28,188 nucleotides of DNA from Amphimedon queenslandica. Lineage: Eukaryota > Porifera > Demospongiae > Haplosclerida > Niphatidae. Position numbers and translations under genes: made by a program. This document shows positions 10,484 to 21,570 of this stretch, piece by piece (the stretch's first letter is position 1; every line of letters begins with the position of its first letter). The stretch lies in contig NW_003546247.1 of the NCBI RefSeq assembly GCF_000090795.2, positions 526,281 through 554,468 on the forward strand, in the 5' to 3' direction. Under the pieces are notes generated by a model. The model saw only the letters and a program-made list of their open reading frames with translations. It had not been told where the DNA came from and did not search any database.

Positions 10484-12310
10484 CTAGGAGCCAGGGCTGG
10501 AAATCTCTCTAGCCAGAGCGGCCACAGTCTCAGGAAGGGTTACAGTTTAAATGATATGGGCATCTGAACCCATGGCCTTGATTAGGTGGGATAGGATGCC
10601 TGCTTGAACAGTGGCCATGGCCAGCCCAATGCGAAAGCTGTGGCTTGCATATGAAAACGGATTCACACCTGAAACAGCTAGTGCAATACAAAGGTACCCA
10701 ACAAAGCCTTCCCTTTGGACAGGTGGACCATCTGGCCTAACAAATGAAGGACTTGGAGCTCAAAGGCATCCTTGTAGTTAGTCATGGTTTGCACGAAAAA
10801 GAGAGGGCCGCCTGTGGCGTCAAGGAGTATGGGCACCCCCAGGCCACTAGGATAAGATTGGAGAACCAGAGTAGCAGTTGGGCCTGAGAGTGGGACTGCT
10901 CAAAACAGACATCTGCACTTTGATTGCTGGGGCAGACTTGGGGTCTTAAACAGTGAGCTCGCCCACACAAAAGCACCCAAAGAAGGCAGTTAAAGACAAG
11001 GCCCATGGCACACGAGCTATCGGTACCTCAACTATGCCTGACTCACATGCTGATTTGAGGACCAGCAAGATCTAAGGACTGATTGTAAGCCGCTGGGGAG
11101 CAAACAGGGCCATCTGAGACCTGGCCACACCCCAGAGACTTTACTGTAACTGCTAGCAGACTTCTCTAGACAGAAGGAACAAACCTGCCTCAATGAACAG
11201 GGGCCAAACATCTGATGCCAGTAGATGGATTTGGCTCGAGGCCCATGAAAGGACAGGTATGGGACAAGCCTACAATGCATTAGCTTAGGCGGGGGTAGTT
11301 AAGTGATCTGGGCCTCCAAGAAGGTCGGATAGCGTTTCTTCCAGGCTGAGTAAGAGTTGCTGGAGTTGTACGACAAACCTGGAACATGAAACGATCTAGC
11401 TGATCTATCCTAGTTTTGGAGGTCCAGTCATTTCGATGGTCTAAGACGTGACCTGCTACCACGTCTGACAGAACCACTGGAGACCTGTGGGCCTTTGGAA
11501 GGAGAGAGAAATAACTCGAGGTGTTGTCTTGAGATTACTCGTCTGCTGCCCCGCTCCATTCAACACATAAGGCAGATGTTCCACCACTACACATATCTCC
11601 AGCTTAGCCTGCAGATTGGCAAGCAGGTAAACAAGTGGTTGGGTCTTTTACCATGCCGGTGGAATAAGCCAGGTTTATCACAGCGATAGAAAATGGAACC
11701 CATTGACTAACGGTGACCCCATACTGCCAGGATGGCCACAAAAGGAACGAGTTCCTTTAGGGCAATGGAAACCTAGGACCACGACCTGTGCCACCGAAGC
11801 TGGAATAATTCACCAGAGGAGGCGAAGAAGGCCTAAATTCCCAAGGCATTGGAGAAAAGATAGGTCTTGAGTAGTCGCTACAACGAGATAATATCTCCCC
11901 GGCCGCTGACACCGAGTTGAACCTCGTGGTGCTGGCTCTGAGGAATCTTCTATGTATCAATGAGGCCCCTGAGGAACGGGCAACCAGGCTTGATCACCTT
12001 CGCTGCATGATTGAGGTGACCAATGAGCAACTGGAGCTCTCTCTTTGTTGCGGCTCGCTTAATGTCCCACTGGCAAAGCAACAGATTAAGCTGAGACAGC
12101 TTATCCAGCATGAGCCTAATCACCTGATCAACGAGTAGATATCAATACCGAGAAACAGCAAGGAGGTTTAGGGTCCCACAAACTTGTGATGTGCCACTGG
12201 CTGCCCAAAGTTTTCATGCAGCGGGACAGCGACTTTCAGAGCCCTGACACACTCATTGCAGTTTACTCCTGGAGACTGATTCAGATTAACAGTTACGTTC
12301 AATCTAGAAA
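10484..12310 (-). pseudogene. DIRS-type retroelement: RT end, RNase H and tyrosine recombinase
   Basis: Read on the - strand. Near 12200-12310 a block ends in ENFGQPVAHHKFVGP, a stop, then TSLLFLGIDI, the C-terminal end of a DIRS reverse transcriptase. RNase H linker and body follow (LDKLSQLNLLLCQWDIKRAA, LLIGHLNHAAKVIKPGCPFL, KELVPFVAILAVWGH, a RCDKPG block like the RCDN signature). The tyrosine recombinase starts with SYNSSNSYSAWKKRYPTFLE, continues SLWGVARSQMALFAPQRLTI, AFFGCFCVGELTV, and reaches the SHSFRIG box (catalytic His-x-x-Arg) near 10640. IKAMGSDAHII is followed by TAA at 10547-10549 in the tyrosine-rich block, so the catalytic end is destroyed. A last stop lies at 10484-10486. 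Many frame changes. The gag and most of RT are missing: 5' truncation near 12310. Confidence 0.85.
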
Positions 12311-13927
12311 AAGTTTTTTGTTGAGTTTTATTAAATGATAAGGCAATAACTATCACTCTATTAGTGTTTAGTTATTTCACTACACCATTCCTTGACACTT
12401 GCATGAAGCACAACCTATACCCTCAACAAGATGCAAACTTATTTGAACTTCAGAGGTGTGAGTATAGCTATGGAATTGAGTATAGCAACTAGTATTGCTG
12501 TTAAAGTAGATACAGACTTGTTTTCAAGCATCACTTAAGTATAATAGCAAGGACATCAATTCCTGAACACTATTTGCCAACTGACTGAGCCAGTACAAGT
12601 AAAGCAGCACAAAACACAACAGCAATGTCTGTGACAAAACCTAATGGCTTTTTAACAGATGTGCCCAATTCGGTGAAAAAGTAAGACAAACTGCTTGCAT
12701 TTCTTTAGCTACAGTAGATCAATCAAATGTGTCTAAATTTAAATTTTTTGATGTAACAAGCAATAAAAGGACACAGCTGTTTGACCTTTCGCAACACAAT
12801 TCAACCTTCTTCATTAAATTCCTATTATCTTCTTGTCTTTTATTACTTCATTTACCAAGGACTTTCCATTTCTCATACCGAATCATCTACAGCTACTCTG
12901 TAATGATGCTTGTAGTGGATATAATCACCCTTTACCATTGTTATAGGAGAAGCACTAATAAGGTAATTTAAATTTTAAAAATAATGAATTGCATTTTACT
13001 TACACTAACTCTTAAAGTCTTTCTATTTTGTTTCAGTGTTCTAAAAAGGAAAGATTGTATGTGGAAGATGGTCTTGTTGCACTTTTAGTCTCACTAGGAC
13101 AGTCAACCTGAAGCATGTGTGGTGATTCCATTCTCTACAATTCACCTACCAATCTTATCACTTTATAAATTCTCAAGCTCCTTTCTCAGCCTCACATTTA
13201 GCATTTTCTCTTCTAGAAATGAATTCATTGGACAAAAAGGCTCCTACACCTTCTGAGAAAACATGTTTCCGTTTCAAAATGTCACTGACACAATTTAAGT
13301 CATCATTTATAGATTTCAAACGCTTTTTTTGTCCAGCTTGTAGAAAAACACCACAGAAAATGAGGTTTGCCATCTCAACATGTAGAAACGTGCTTTATTT
13401 GTCACATGACCTTGCCCACAAGTTATGAGGTCACTCAAGTCAGTTAATTTTAATGTTTAAGATAGCTGTGTCACCAGACCTTTGCCGGCAGTGTAGGGAC
13501 AATAACAATACATTCAAGACTTTCCAATCTGACAATAATGATCTTACTACATATTTAATTGTTCAATCTATGTAGCAAAAAGACTGGTGCCTCCGCCAGT
13601 GTAATAGAACTATTGATCAAGGAACTACAATGAAACATAATGTTATTTAGTTACAACTATCCACTACTTATGCTGCCCTTGTCAAATCACAAAATCATTT
13701 CCAGCTATAGTTACAAGTAAAGCATAGCAATAGAAACATCACAATGTAAACATGCAGGCTTTTACTAACAATAATGCAAGTGAACAAATTTTATTACCAA
13801 TCATATCAACTTTGTATTCCTTGTAGCACAAGTATATTACAGATGTACTTCAAATGAAATTCATGCATGAAAATATCAAACCCTGGAAGTACAAGAAATG
13901 CACAAAGAGTCCACTTCATGCACAATT
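12311..13927. other. AT-rich interval with one weak two-exon ORF candidate
   Basis: No gene family recognised. Opposed open stretches at 13173-13373 (-, 66 codons) and 13219-13428 (+, 69 codons) cover the same DNA. The - reading is Lys/Glu-rich and could be an exon of an unknown protein; neither can be joined to anything. See the separate candidate at 12714-13111. Confidence 0.3.
12714..13111 (+). CDS. Candidate spliced small ORF with hydrophobic segment (weak)
   Basis: An open frame running from about 12714 ends at AAG 12960-12962, just before GTAATT. Joining over a 74-bp AT-rich intron (12963-13036, ending TTTTGTTTCAG) keeps the frame and adds 25 codons (CSKKERLYVEDGLVALLVSL) up to TGA at 13109-13111. 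The first part has a Leu/Phe/Ile-rich segment (FFIKFLLSSCLLLLHLP) that could span a membrane. The intron size matches two better-supported introns in this window. Against it: there is no ATG (the usable start in frame would be upstream), the composition is AT-driven, and I recognise no family. Probably chance, kept because the splice is frame-preserving. Confidence 0.2.
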
Positions 13928-14630
13928 ATGCCATACTAAACATGTACTTGAATAAGAAAGATACATGTGCTCACAAAGAGAGACGTCCCCTCCACTTTTT
14001 GAAGTTCTTTTCAAGATTGACTGTACCCTTTAACGCCACATTATAGTCCTTGAGTACAATATGTACCTGTGTAATTTATAAATGAAAAAAATTTTGTAAC
14101 AAAATTTATTAATGATAGCATGCATGCTTGTAGCAATACATACAATGCATGCATGCATGCATCAACAATTACTGCATATCAACCTCTGATTAAATCATAC
14201 ATGTAAACATACATGTATTTAGACGTACATCATTCAATTTGCTGACTCCTGCCTTTTTGAGTTACGATTCTTTAATGAGATCTTCATTGTACAAATACAT
14301 GCACATTACGATAACACAAATGCATTCCAATGTACAAACAGTTTGTATAATGAGAACATGCATAGACATATCAACAATAAACTAATTATCATCAACAAAA
14401 GACGAGCTGGCACGTATTTCCTTATAGTGAGTAAGGAAAGAACGTATTACAAATATCAGCAATAATGCACTAGATGTACAATATGCTATACTAAACATGT
14501 ACATCTAAATGAAATATACATTATGTTTGTTGCAGACAGACATTACAAACCACTGAGAAAACACAAAGAGGAACCTTTAAATCACTTTCCAGTTTAGATT
14601 TCACTCTTTAACATCACGCTGTAGTCCTTG
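13928..14630. repeat. Pair of diverged direct repeats, copies 13928-14053 and 14481-14630
   Basis: Both copies run ATGC.ATACTAAACATGTAC, then a diverged middle with CACAAAGAG, then a pyrimidine-rich part, then CTTTAAC..CAC..T.TAGTCCTTG. The offset is about 550 bp. They are old duplicates of one non-coding unit. The DNA between them is rich in ACATGTA and TGCA words. Confidence 0.6.
14118..14162. repeat. TGCA microsatellite
   Basis: Two tracts of alternating GCAT/TGCA (14118-14127 and 14146-14162, about four tandem units), separated by an imperfect TACA-rich stretch. Confidence 0.8.
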
Positions 14631-16129
14631 TTTTATTGCTTTATGTAGTATGATCTGGCATTTTATCTTTTCTCATCAATAAAACCCTCCATTTTCCACT
14701 AATAAAGTTCCTTTTACTTTTCTTAATTCCTTTCCACATAATTATCACTATCACTCCCAACATTGGGAAAAAAGTCCTTGCATCATTCATAACTAGGGCT
14801 ACCACTTCTCATTGTATAACACTTTTTTTAATATATCCACACATCACTAGTATTAAGAATACAACACAGTTCTTCTAAATCAGCCGATCAGAAAAAACAT
14901 AATATTTCATAACTGATACAAAGCAGTGGTAATGAGTAATTTCACTTTTTTTTCTTTTCAACTCTGTAATTTTATTTTGTACAAAGATCTTACATATTAC
15001 CACTCAAAAGAACCAGTTATCTCTTGAGGCTGATTCACACTTAAGCCATAACTGGAACAGAATGGAACATAAACACAATTTTTAGGATTGACGCTAAATA
15101 CTTAACACACCATAAACACAGAATTATTGTAACGTAATAATGAAGACATTGTCTATTTGCTTACAGATTAGTAAGAATTGAGCAATCATATTGTCAGAAG
15201 CATGTGTATTTGTTCTTTAAAAAGAGGTGGAACTTGATGAGAAGCTTATTAGCAGTGTGCAGCAGTATCCTTGTCTCTACAATACAAAGTGTGTGGACTT
15301 TAGAATAAGCACAAAAAAGTAAAATGCTTTGAAGGCCGTGGCCAATCACTTGACCATTTTTTGTTAAGGATCATTAAGGTACACTATTGAGCCTTAGATA
15401 AAAAAGAATCCTACTGGCACTGTGGCTGATGAGGTTATTATGGAATGGTAGTATTTGCAATTGATGGGTGTTTTAAAAGAATTCATCTAAAATAGTAAGT
15501 ATTGTAATTATGACATAATTGTCATGATTGTGTTATAATAAGTACTTTTGGGATTTAGGCTGATAAGTCTGATTTGGCAACGGTGGAAGAATCCTCCACA
15601 TTGTTTAGTCCACCAGATGTAGGCAGTATTAGTTCTCTTCAAGCTGATGATGAGATAAAATGTGATGAACAGTAATAGTATTTGCAACATAATAATAAGT
15701 AATGTTTCTATTATTAACTGTTTGAGGTGTACACTTCAAGTAAGGAAACCTAACATCTTGCAAAAAAATGAAAGACAAGAGGTACTGTTTTAGTTAGAGG
15801 AGGTGTCAGCAACCACTTTTAGTTCAGAGGACACAGATAAAGAGCATTTGTTTATGACAACAGTAGCATTGATTTTGAAAGGTTAGCGGCCCTGTCAAAC
15901 TCATGTGCAAAGATAAAAAGGTCAAATTACTTCTTCATTTGATTGCACATGCATCCGCATCTCCTTCACTTCCACCCCTAATGACAATTACAGATACCAC
16001 ATTTGTTATGAATGCCATGTCCCATTACCCATTAACAAATAATTAATACGTATTTGATTAACTTCAGTGATTTGTCATGATACTTGTTTATATGTTACAA
16101 TTATTATTCATCATGTTGCATGTGTGTCG
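14631..16129. other. AT-rich interval, no supported gene
   Basis: No TE domain is supported. A 39-codon acidic/Ser open stretch (SDLATVEESSTLFSPPDVGS) at 15559-15675 follows GGGATTTAG. It looks more protein-like than its surroundings, but the upstream frame does not join to it by a frame-preserving splice. Upstream, a short block AIDGCFKRIHLK precedes a stop and loosely recalls the first catalytic-Asp block of PIF transposases; too short to call. Confidence 0.3.
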
Positions 16130-17265
16130 ATCTTTACATGGTAAAGCACCTTCATTACAATTGAAGTAGTTCATTAACTAGTCACGAACTTCTCCTGCAT
16201 TCTTGGAAAACCTGTTGCTAGCAATGTGGTTCATATCACAAAGTCCCCTTTCAATGAAATCTCACTGCCTTCAATCACCAAGAGTAACATTTCCCTTTCT
16301 GTCCACATGATTAATATATCCAGGAGGACATTACCATCTTAAAAAAGGTAGAGATTTTGCTTCAGATATTTTTAAATAATTATGCAGTGCACAAGCTGCT
16401 TGTGTAACTCTCACAACTTCCTCTTGTTTGGTAATAATCTCACAACAAAATATGCAAAACTTTGCAAACATGATTCTGAATATGTTCTCAATGATCCTCC
16501 TACCGCTAGATAAACACAAATGTTTACCAGGAAATTGTCTAAGCATTTCATTTTTAAATGGAAAGAAGAATAACCAATGAAGAAGTTTGGTGTTTCTTGT
16601 GTCTGCTGTCCTATACAATCAGGATCAGGAATACCAAGTGTACCTTACCTTGGCCAAATAAGGAGTTACTAAATACTCTACCATTGCTTTGTCGACGGTA
16701 GTAGTTGCCAATATCAATGAAAGTAAAGCTATTGTTAGCATTGCTAGCAGCCATAAGAACAATGCTATGCTAGCCTATGTAATTGAAAAACATGGAGCTA
16801 AAGTTAATCATGTATTGCTCATAAACGATGTGGGAAATTCCAAACCATTTCGAAAGTTTCACTAATACACCTCCACTCACTACTAGATTTTGATGTTCAT
16901 AACTACTCAGAGCAAAAGGCTTTCCATAAAGCAGCACAGGTATTCTCAATTATACTGCATACAGTGGAGTGGCCCAGTCTGTAACTAATTGATATTGACT
17001 GCATCAAGTGTCCTGTGACCAAATAACGAATTGTGACAGCTAATTTTTCACCTGCAGATACACACCTCTTCGTATAGGTTGACTGAGAGTTAATAAGTGG
17101 CCCAACAATGGCTAATAAAGAGTCAAACCGTTCAGGAGATGTGTGAAAGTATTTGTACAAACTGTTATGATCAAAAAGCCTCATTTTCTGAATTTGTTTG
17201 TGATACTCCCCATGGTACTTCTTTTCATCAAGATATCATGCACCCAAATGCACCCAAATCTATCT
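16130..17265 (-). pseudogene. PIF/Harbinger transposase (DDE_4) relic
   Basis: Read on the - strand from 17265. The order is IWVHDILMKRS, a frame change, GEYHKQIQKMRLFDHNSLYK with YFHTSPERFDSLLAIVGPLI, AGEKLAVTIRYLVTGHLMQS and ISYRLGHSTVCSIIENTCAA. After a gap, degraded catalytic parts follow: HSIVLMAASNANNSFTFIDI (with the second-Asp region FIDIG) and VFSNSLFGQ. Next comes GRRIIENIFRIMFAKFCIFC, then EVVRVTQAACALHNYLK, the well-known C-terminal helix block of the family, and CPPGYI. It ends as VRD, a stop, LMNYFNCNEGALPC near 16133, close to the family's usual end. There are multiple stops and frame changes. A 10-bp tandem duplication CACCCAAATG/C at 17241-17260 sits at the N-terminal block. 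Near full length but dead; no TIR or 3-bp target duplication was identified. Confidence 0.88.
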
Positions 17266-19154
17266 AGTTTGCTTAAATTCAAGTCTGCGGTGAATTAGCA
17301 GAGCAACTTTCTTGTAGACCTTCTCCTACAAGTGGTAGTCATTTCAGTTCCAGGGTTACGCCTTTGGCACATATAATTAATTTGTTATAACTTGACACAC
17401 ATTAGATTGACAATGTGAATGATAGCTATGTACTTTTGCGTAACATTAACATTTCATATGGCAAGTTAACTACTCAAGTGTAAATCAGCCTTCAGTCTGA
17501 GCAGTGCCCACTCCTTGCAAGTAAGCAGCAAAGTTCAAAGACCAAGAAAAGAAGAAACCACCACAAAGACTATACATTAGCTATGGCAAATCTGTGTATG
17601 TGCATTTGATTTGAAAACGGCATGTTTAAAGAAGGTATTGTTCAAAAAATTATTAAAATGCGATGTTAAAATGTCATTTGTAGTTCTTTACCCAACTGCA
17701 AAGGAATGATGTAAAAGTCATCACAAAAGGCTGTCGAGTATAAAAGATTTCAGTGTTGATAGCAGAATTTGAATGAAGTGAAAGTAAAAAAAATGTTGCA
17801 GAAATATGAAATTTTGGCCTCGATTTTTAGAATTGCTCTTGCTACACTACATTAGTACCAGGAGAATGCCTTGGAGAAGGAAAAATCCTCTAAGCCACTT
17901 ATTAGCCTATACAACCTAAGATAGTGTTATATGCGCTTCAAATTTTTAAAGGTGGCAGCCATTATGACAAATCGACCTCCACCCTACATAAAGGCAACTG
18001 CCTATAATAATACCTTAGTTACGTATTAAAATTTCAATGTACAGGCACGGTGAAAATTTTGAGTGTTTTCACAGACCCATGTTGCCCTATTGTCCAAAAA
18101 GAATTGCATTAAATAAAACGACACGAACCAAATCCTATAATGACTATTTTGTTATTCTAGGAATACATCCTGTTGTCCTAGAATGTACTTAGCAGCTACA
18201 AATCACAAAACACGTTCCGGTAGAAATCTAATAAACACTTGTCACGGGAATCAATAAGTCAGTGAGTGTGTAGAAAAAACCAATATATTCAAACTTCGTT
18301 CGCAAATTTCAGTCAAAATTTTATGATTACATGCCGTGTTTGATTGATTCCCTTTACAATTACAGATGTAACTGTGATGCCAGTTTACAGATTTCCATCT
18401 CCAAACGAGGTAATTATCGAGTAGGGATATTATCTATCAGGGCAGTATGTAAGGGTGGGCATGGGTATGCATGTGCCTGACCAACTAAGCAGAACTAAAA
18501 AATTCCTTTGTGTATTAGTAGTTTTCAAAGTATAACTCACTTTATTTTGATTAAAGCAACTAGCATACCTAAATGTTTTAGTCAGTCTAAGTATGATGAT
18601 AACATGATAGGCTTCCATAATTAGATGTTGGCTGCCATTTTTTAACAGTATCTACTATTAACCAATCTGTTATTAGACTATTCATGTTGTAATTGAGTCA
18701 ATGAAATTACAAATGTCTAAAAAATTGTGCTGAGTGCTTTTGAATGTCTCTTTAAGGCCAATACTACAACTAACGAAGAAAATATAGACATTGAAGAACA
18801 TAGCTTTGCTTAATTAATGAAATAACCTTTGTATTTTATTGATCACCAAAATCATGAATATTAATTAGCCTTAAATATTTTTTACTACACTTCCCACACC
18901 ACATATCTTCTCTGTGCCAGACCAACTCTGAGCATACATATGCCCATGTCGTCAACTTTGTTCATGAGGAAACTCCTGTTGACTAGTGACCTCGCAATGA
19001 CTATAAGTTATTTTGCTGCTGATTAACAATGAAGTACTTGTAATGGAAATAATGGACTCATAATTGATAATTATAAGTACATACACTCCTAGGATTTAAT
19101 CCCTTGTTGCGACCAGTATATGAAGGATACCATTCCCTCATGCAATTAATAATT
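17266..19154. other. 1.9-kb AT-rich interval, no supported gene
   Basis: No reading frame above about 60 codons and no recognisable motif. Part of this may be the non-coding end of the Harbinger element, but no terminal repeat was found. Confidence 0.4.
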
Positions 19155-19298
19155 AATAATAGAACATGACCCCGAGTGGTGTATCAGATATACACGTAAA
19201 CAATATTCATAATCCCAAGAGCTCAGCCTGAGGAATTACAAATATCATTTGAGTGTATATCTGATTCACCCACAAGGGAAAGGTCATGTTCTATTATT
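19155..19298. mobile_element. 144-bp foldback (MITE-like) element
   Basis: The left arm begins AATAATAGAACATGACC and ends in GGTGTATCAGATATACAC (to 19195). The reverse complement of the right arm (about 19253-19298) begins with the same 17 bp and ends in GGTGAATCAGATATACAC. Only the middle of the arms differs, by a few substitutions and a small length change. The ~57-bp loop is non-coding. No target duplication is evident. The short length and high arm identity fit a palindromic MITE. Confidence 0.78.
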
Positions 19299-19340
19299 GT
19301 TTCTGTTATCCGAAGCCATAAGGAAAGGTTATGCATATGC

Positions 19341-19660
19341 TCAGTAATCTAAGATCTTTGAATGGATTCTAATTGGTATGACATTAATGATGAACATTCC
19401 TTCTAGTATTACCAATTCAGGTAAGCAGCCAGGTGGGTAGGTTGAGAAAAAGCTAGAGAAATATTTTACTTGCATAAAAATTTGTAATGGCAATCTTTTG
19501 ACCCTTATGAGGAATACCCTCTGCAGTACAAAGTGCCCTTGGCAATTCCAGAAAGTGCTGGGTCTGTGGCATGCTATGCTGTTGGCCAATGCCCTGTACC
19601 CAAAAGTCTCTTTTTCAGACACGTTGCCACTAATTCCATTTTCCTTTTCTAGGTACACTT
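19341..19660 (-). pseudogene. Fragment of an unidentified conserved TE-like protein
   Basis: An open stretch of about 105 codons ends in VILEGMFIINVIPIRIHSK. A second frame over 19440-19600 reads IPHKGQKIAITNFYASKIF, so the homology is split by a frameshift. A block of the form VILEGMF.INT.P...H, preceded by a polar linker, is one I recall from large uncharacterised animal proteins that travel with mobile elements. I cannot name the family or a function. It stops shortly before the foldback element. Confidence 0.3.
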
Positions 19661-20349
19661 TGTAACTTCACTTTGTGTAAAAGTTTTTAGTCAGTGGTTT
19701 CTCAATTCACATGTTTTGCTGTAAATAGGTGTACTTAATGATTGTCTGGAAATTGTTTTGCCCAACGTCTTGAAATATCAAGAGGTGGCGTTGCTGTACT
19801 GCTGTGGCAGTCATACATGTAAAAGGAATTTGTAATTTGCCATGCAAATCAGGTGAGTGATTTACAGGTAGTAAAGAAATGGCCTTTAAGATGTAAGTAA
19901 TGTTTTATTGAATATTGTGTGATAATCATTTTTATATTGCTTGTCATTTGAGTCATCTTGTGGATAGATGTGATTTAGTAGATTTTTTGGCATTGAGCCT
20001 GAAACGGGAAAGACAAAGCAACTTGATTAACTAAGTCCTTAGTAGTCCTACTTATGGCTTGTTTGCAGTCAACATCTTGTGACTCTCATCTATAGACTCT
20101 GAATGCCATGGATGTCCTATTACGCTTACAAAAAAACCTCCTATAGCAAGTGATGATGACATTGATGATAGTAGTACTAAACAATCTGGTGGATGCTGAG
20201 GTATCAATTTCCTGTATGTTGTCCTATCAAACGCTTCGAAAGTAGCATAGAGTAATTTAGGATAGGTTAAGCGTAGATGCCAATTGCCTGATCTGATTGC
20301 GAAAGAGGATTATAAGAGAAAAATGATAAAAAAACAAAACCACTCCAAA
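19661..20349. other. AT-rich spacer
   Basis: No gene seen. Its last part (20257-20349) continues the open frame of the Tnp2 fragment but has no homology I can read. Confidence 0.4.
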
Positions 20350-20645
20350 ACTAGATAAATGTTGCCTAATAGAGAATACCTTAGTGGAATACTTAGAATC
20401 AGTCAAAGCCTTCAAAAGAGACTTGACAACTGCTTTAAGCATACAATGCATATACTCAATTGGCATTCCTGACGAAAAATCTAAATGACCATGCAACGAA
20501 GAAATACCTTTCAATCCCTCAGCCCATCACCAATAAATAGAACTAGCCATGACAATTTGTCGCCATAATCTAGTTGCATGTGAATGAATGTTTTTGCATC
20601 TCCGGCAACTATTAAATGGTTGACACTTGCAACGATATTAGACTC
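20350..20645 (-). pseudogene. Tnp2-like transposase fragment, paralogue of element B
   Basis: Reads GLKGISSLHGHLDFSSGMP, then EYMHCMLKAVVKSLLKALTD and SKYSTKVFSIRQHLSS. This aligns residue by residue with element B further right (GIKGVSSLHGNLDFLSGMPN, DYMHCVLEGVVKYLLKVWTD). Upstream a PFNSCRRCKNIHSHAT block matches the QFNGHCGCPTC zinc-knuckle region of B. The fragment is only ~100 codons and has lost the rest of the gene on both sides. It keeps the uninterrupted SIRQH frame that is shifted in B, so it gives an independent view of the ancestral reading. Confidence 0.75.
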
Positions 20646-20699
20646 AGTATATACCATTGGCAAAACACATGAAATTGTGTCCTTGCATTCAGCGTTTTG

Positions 20700-21570
20700 G
20701 TCAAGGACACTTAAATATGTATGCGTAGATATATTCTGGGTTAAAATTAGCTAATAATGCATGAAGAGAACTGTCAATAAGTCTGTTATCATAAACCACG
20801 TGTTCAGACATAGCATATGTTAAGGGAATGTCTCAAAAGAAATGTACTTGTAGGGACTGAGCCTGGGCACTTTTATTAATGCTCATTAAGAAGTCCTGTA
20901 GTTGGCAGTTTTTCAATCTACTATGGTGACTCTCAGAAAGATATTGAAGTGGATACACTGTTGGTTCAGTGAGAAATAGAGCACACTATGATACAAGCTT
21001 AGTGTTTGCCTTAGATTCATTGAATGAACGTGCTCTTCTGGTAGCTTTTTATAGGCAGGACCAAAAATATCTTGACTAGGTGAAGGTGTTGGTCAAGCAT
21101 GTTTTTTAGACTGTTTCTGCTTAAGTCCTTGCATTCCCTTGAATTGCACTGCTTAAATAGTATTACCATGCCAACTGCGATGCTGACTGCCACAGTAAAC
21201 CATTGTTGAAGACTGCAGAAAATCAACATTATCTATAGACACAACTGTAAAAAGGTTTTTGTCCAAAGATGAAGCACTACCTCTGGCTATTTATGGTCCA
21301 CCTGACATTCTAAATATCTGCATGTGTGTCCATAGATGCCGCAGCACCAAAGCTATTTAGAACTTGAACAAGATTTTTTGAGCTACCATGAGTAACAACT
21401 GCTTCAGTCACGAGTACAAGTCATGGAAGTCATGGAATGGAACAAGCTTTATTAACTAGGAAAAGGTGACTACACAGAATAGATACACAACAAAGTTTTT
21501 TTGATAGGGAATGTCTTTCTCGGTATTTCTGTTGGTCAATGCAAGTATAAAAATCCACAAAATCGGGTAC
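20700..21570 (-). pseudogene. Remnant of a TE-linked protein with an SIDNVDFLQS..SWHG block
   Basis: Read on the - strand: VVTHGSSKNLVQVLNSFGAA then ASMDTHADI; after stops, FTVVSIDNVDFLQSSTMVYC then GSQHRSWHGNT and AVQFKGMQGLKQKQSK; later PLTYAMSEHVVYDNRLIDSS then LHALLANFNPEYIYAYIFK. The series GSS..L...LN.FGA..S.DT, then S.DN.DFLQS, then SWHGTT is one I recall from large uncharacterised proteins of sponges and cnidarians (possibly the DUF6589 group; from memory, unverified). A function cannot be assigned. Many stops and frame changes. It directly abuts the Tnp2 fragment on the same strand. Confidence 0.5.

Noticed and set aside
11495..12138. Open stretches on the + strand at 11495-11689 and 11917-12138, the latter helical-looking
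   Set aside because: The - strand over the same bases carries clear RNase H blocks of the DIRS element; the + frames are its mirror.
12601..12730. Short ATG ORF at 12625 followed by GTAAGA and ACAG, as an upstream exon for the 12714-13111 candidate
   Set aside because: The implied intron would be about 34 bp and the reading frames do not agree.
15433..15675. Two-exon gene joining AIDGCFKRIHLK to the acidic stretch at 15559-15675 via GTAAGT at 15495
   Set aside because: Splice signals look good, but the join makes a TAG in the first frame and the alternative frame has a TGA upstream, so it is not coding as a pair.
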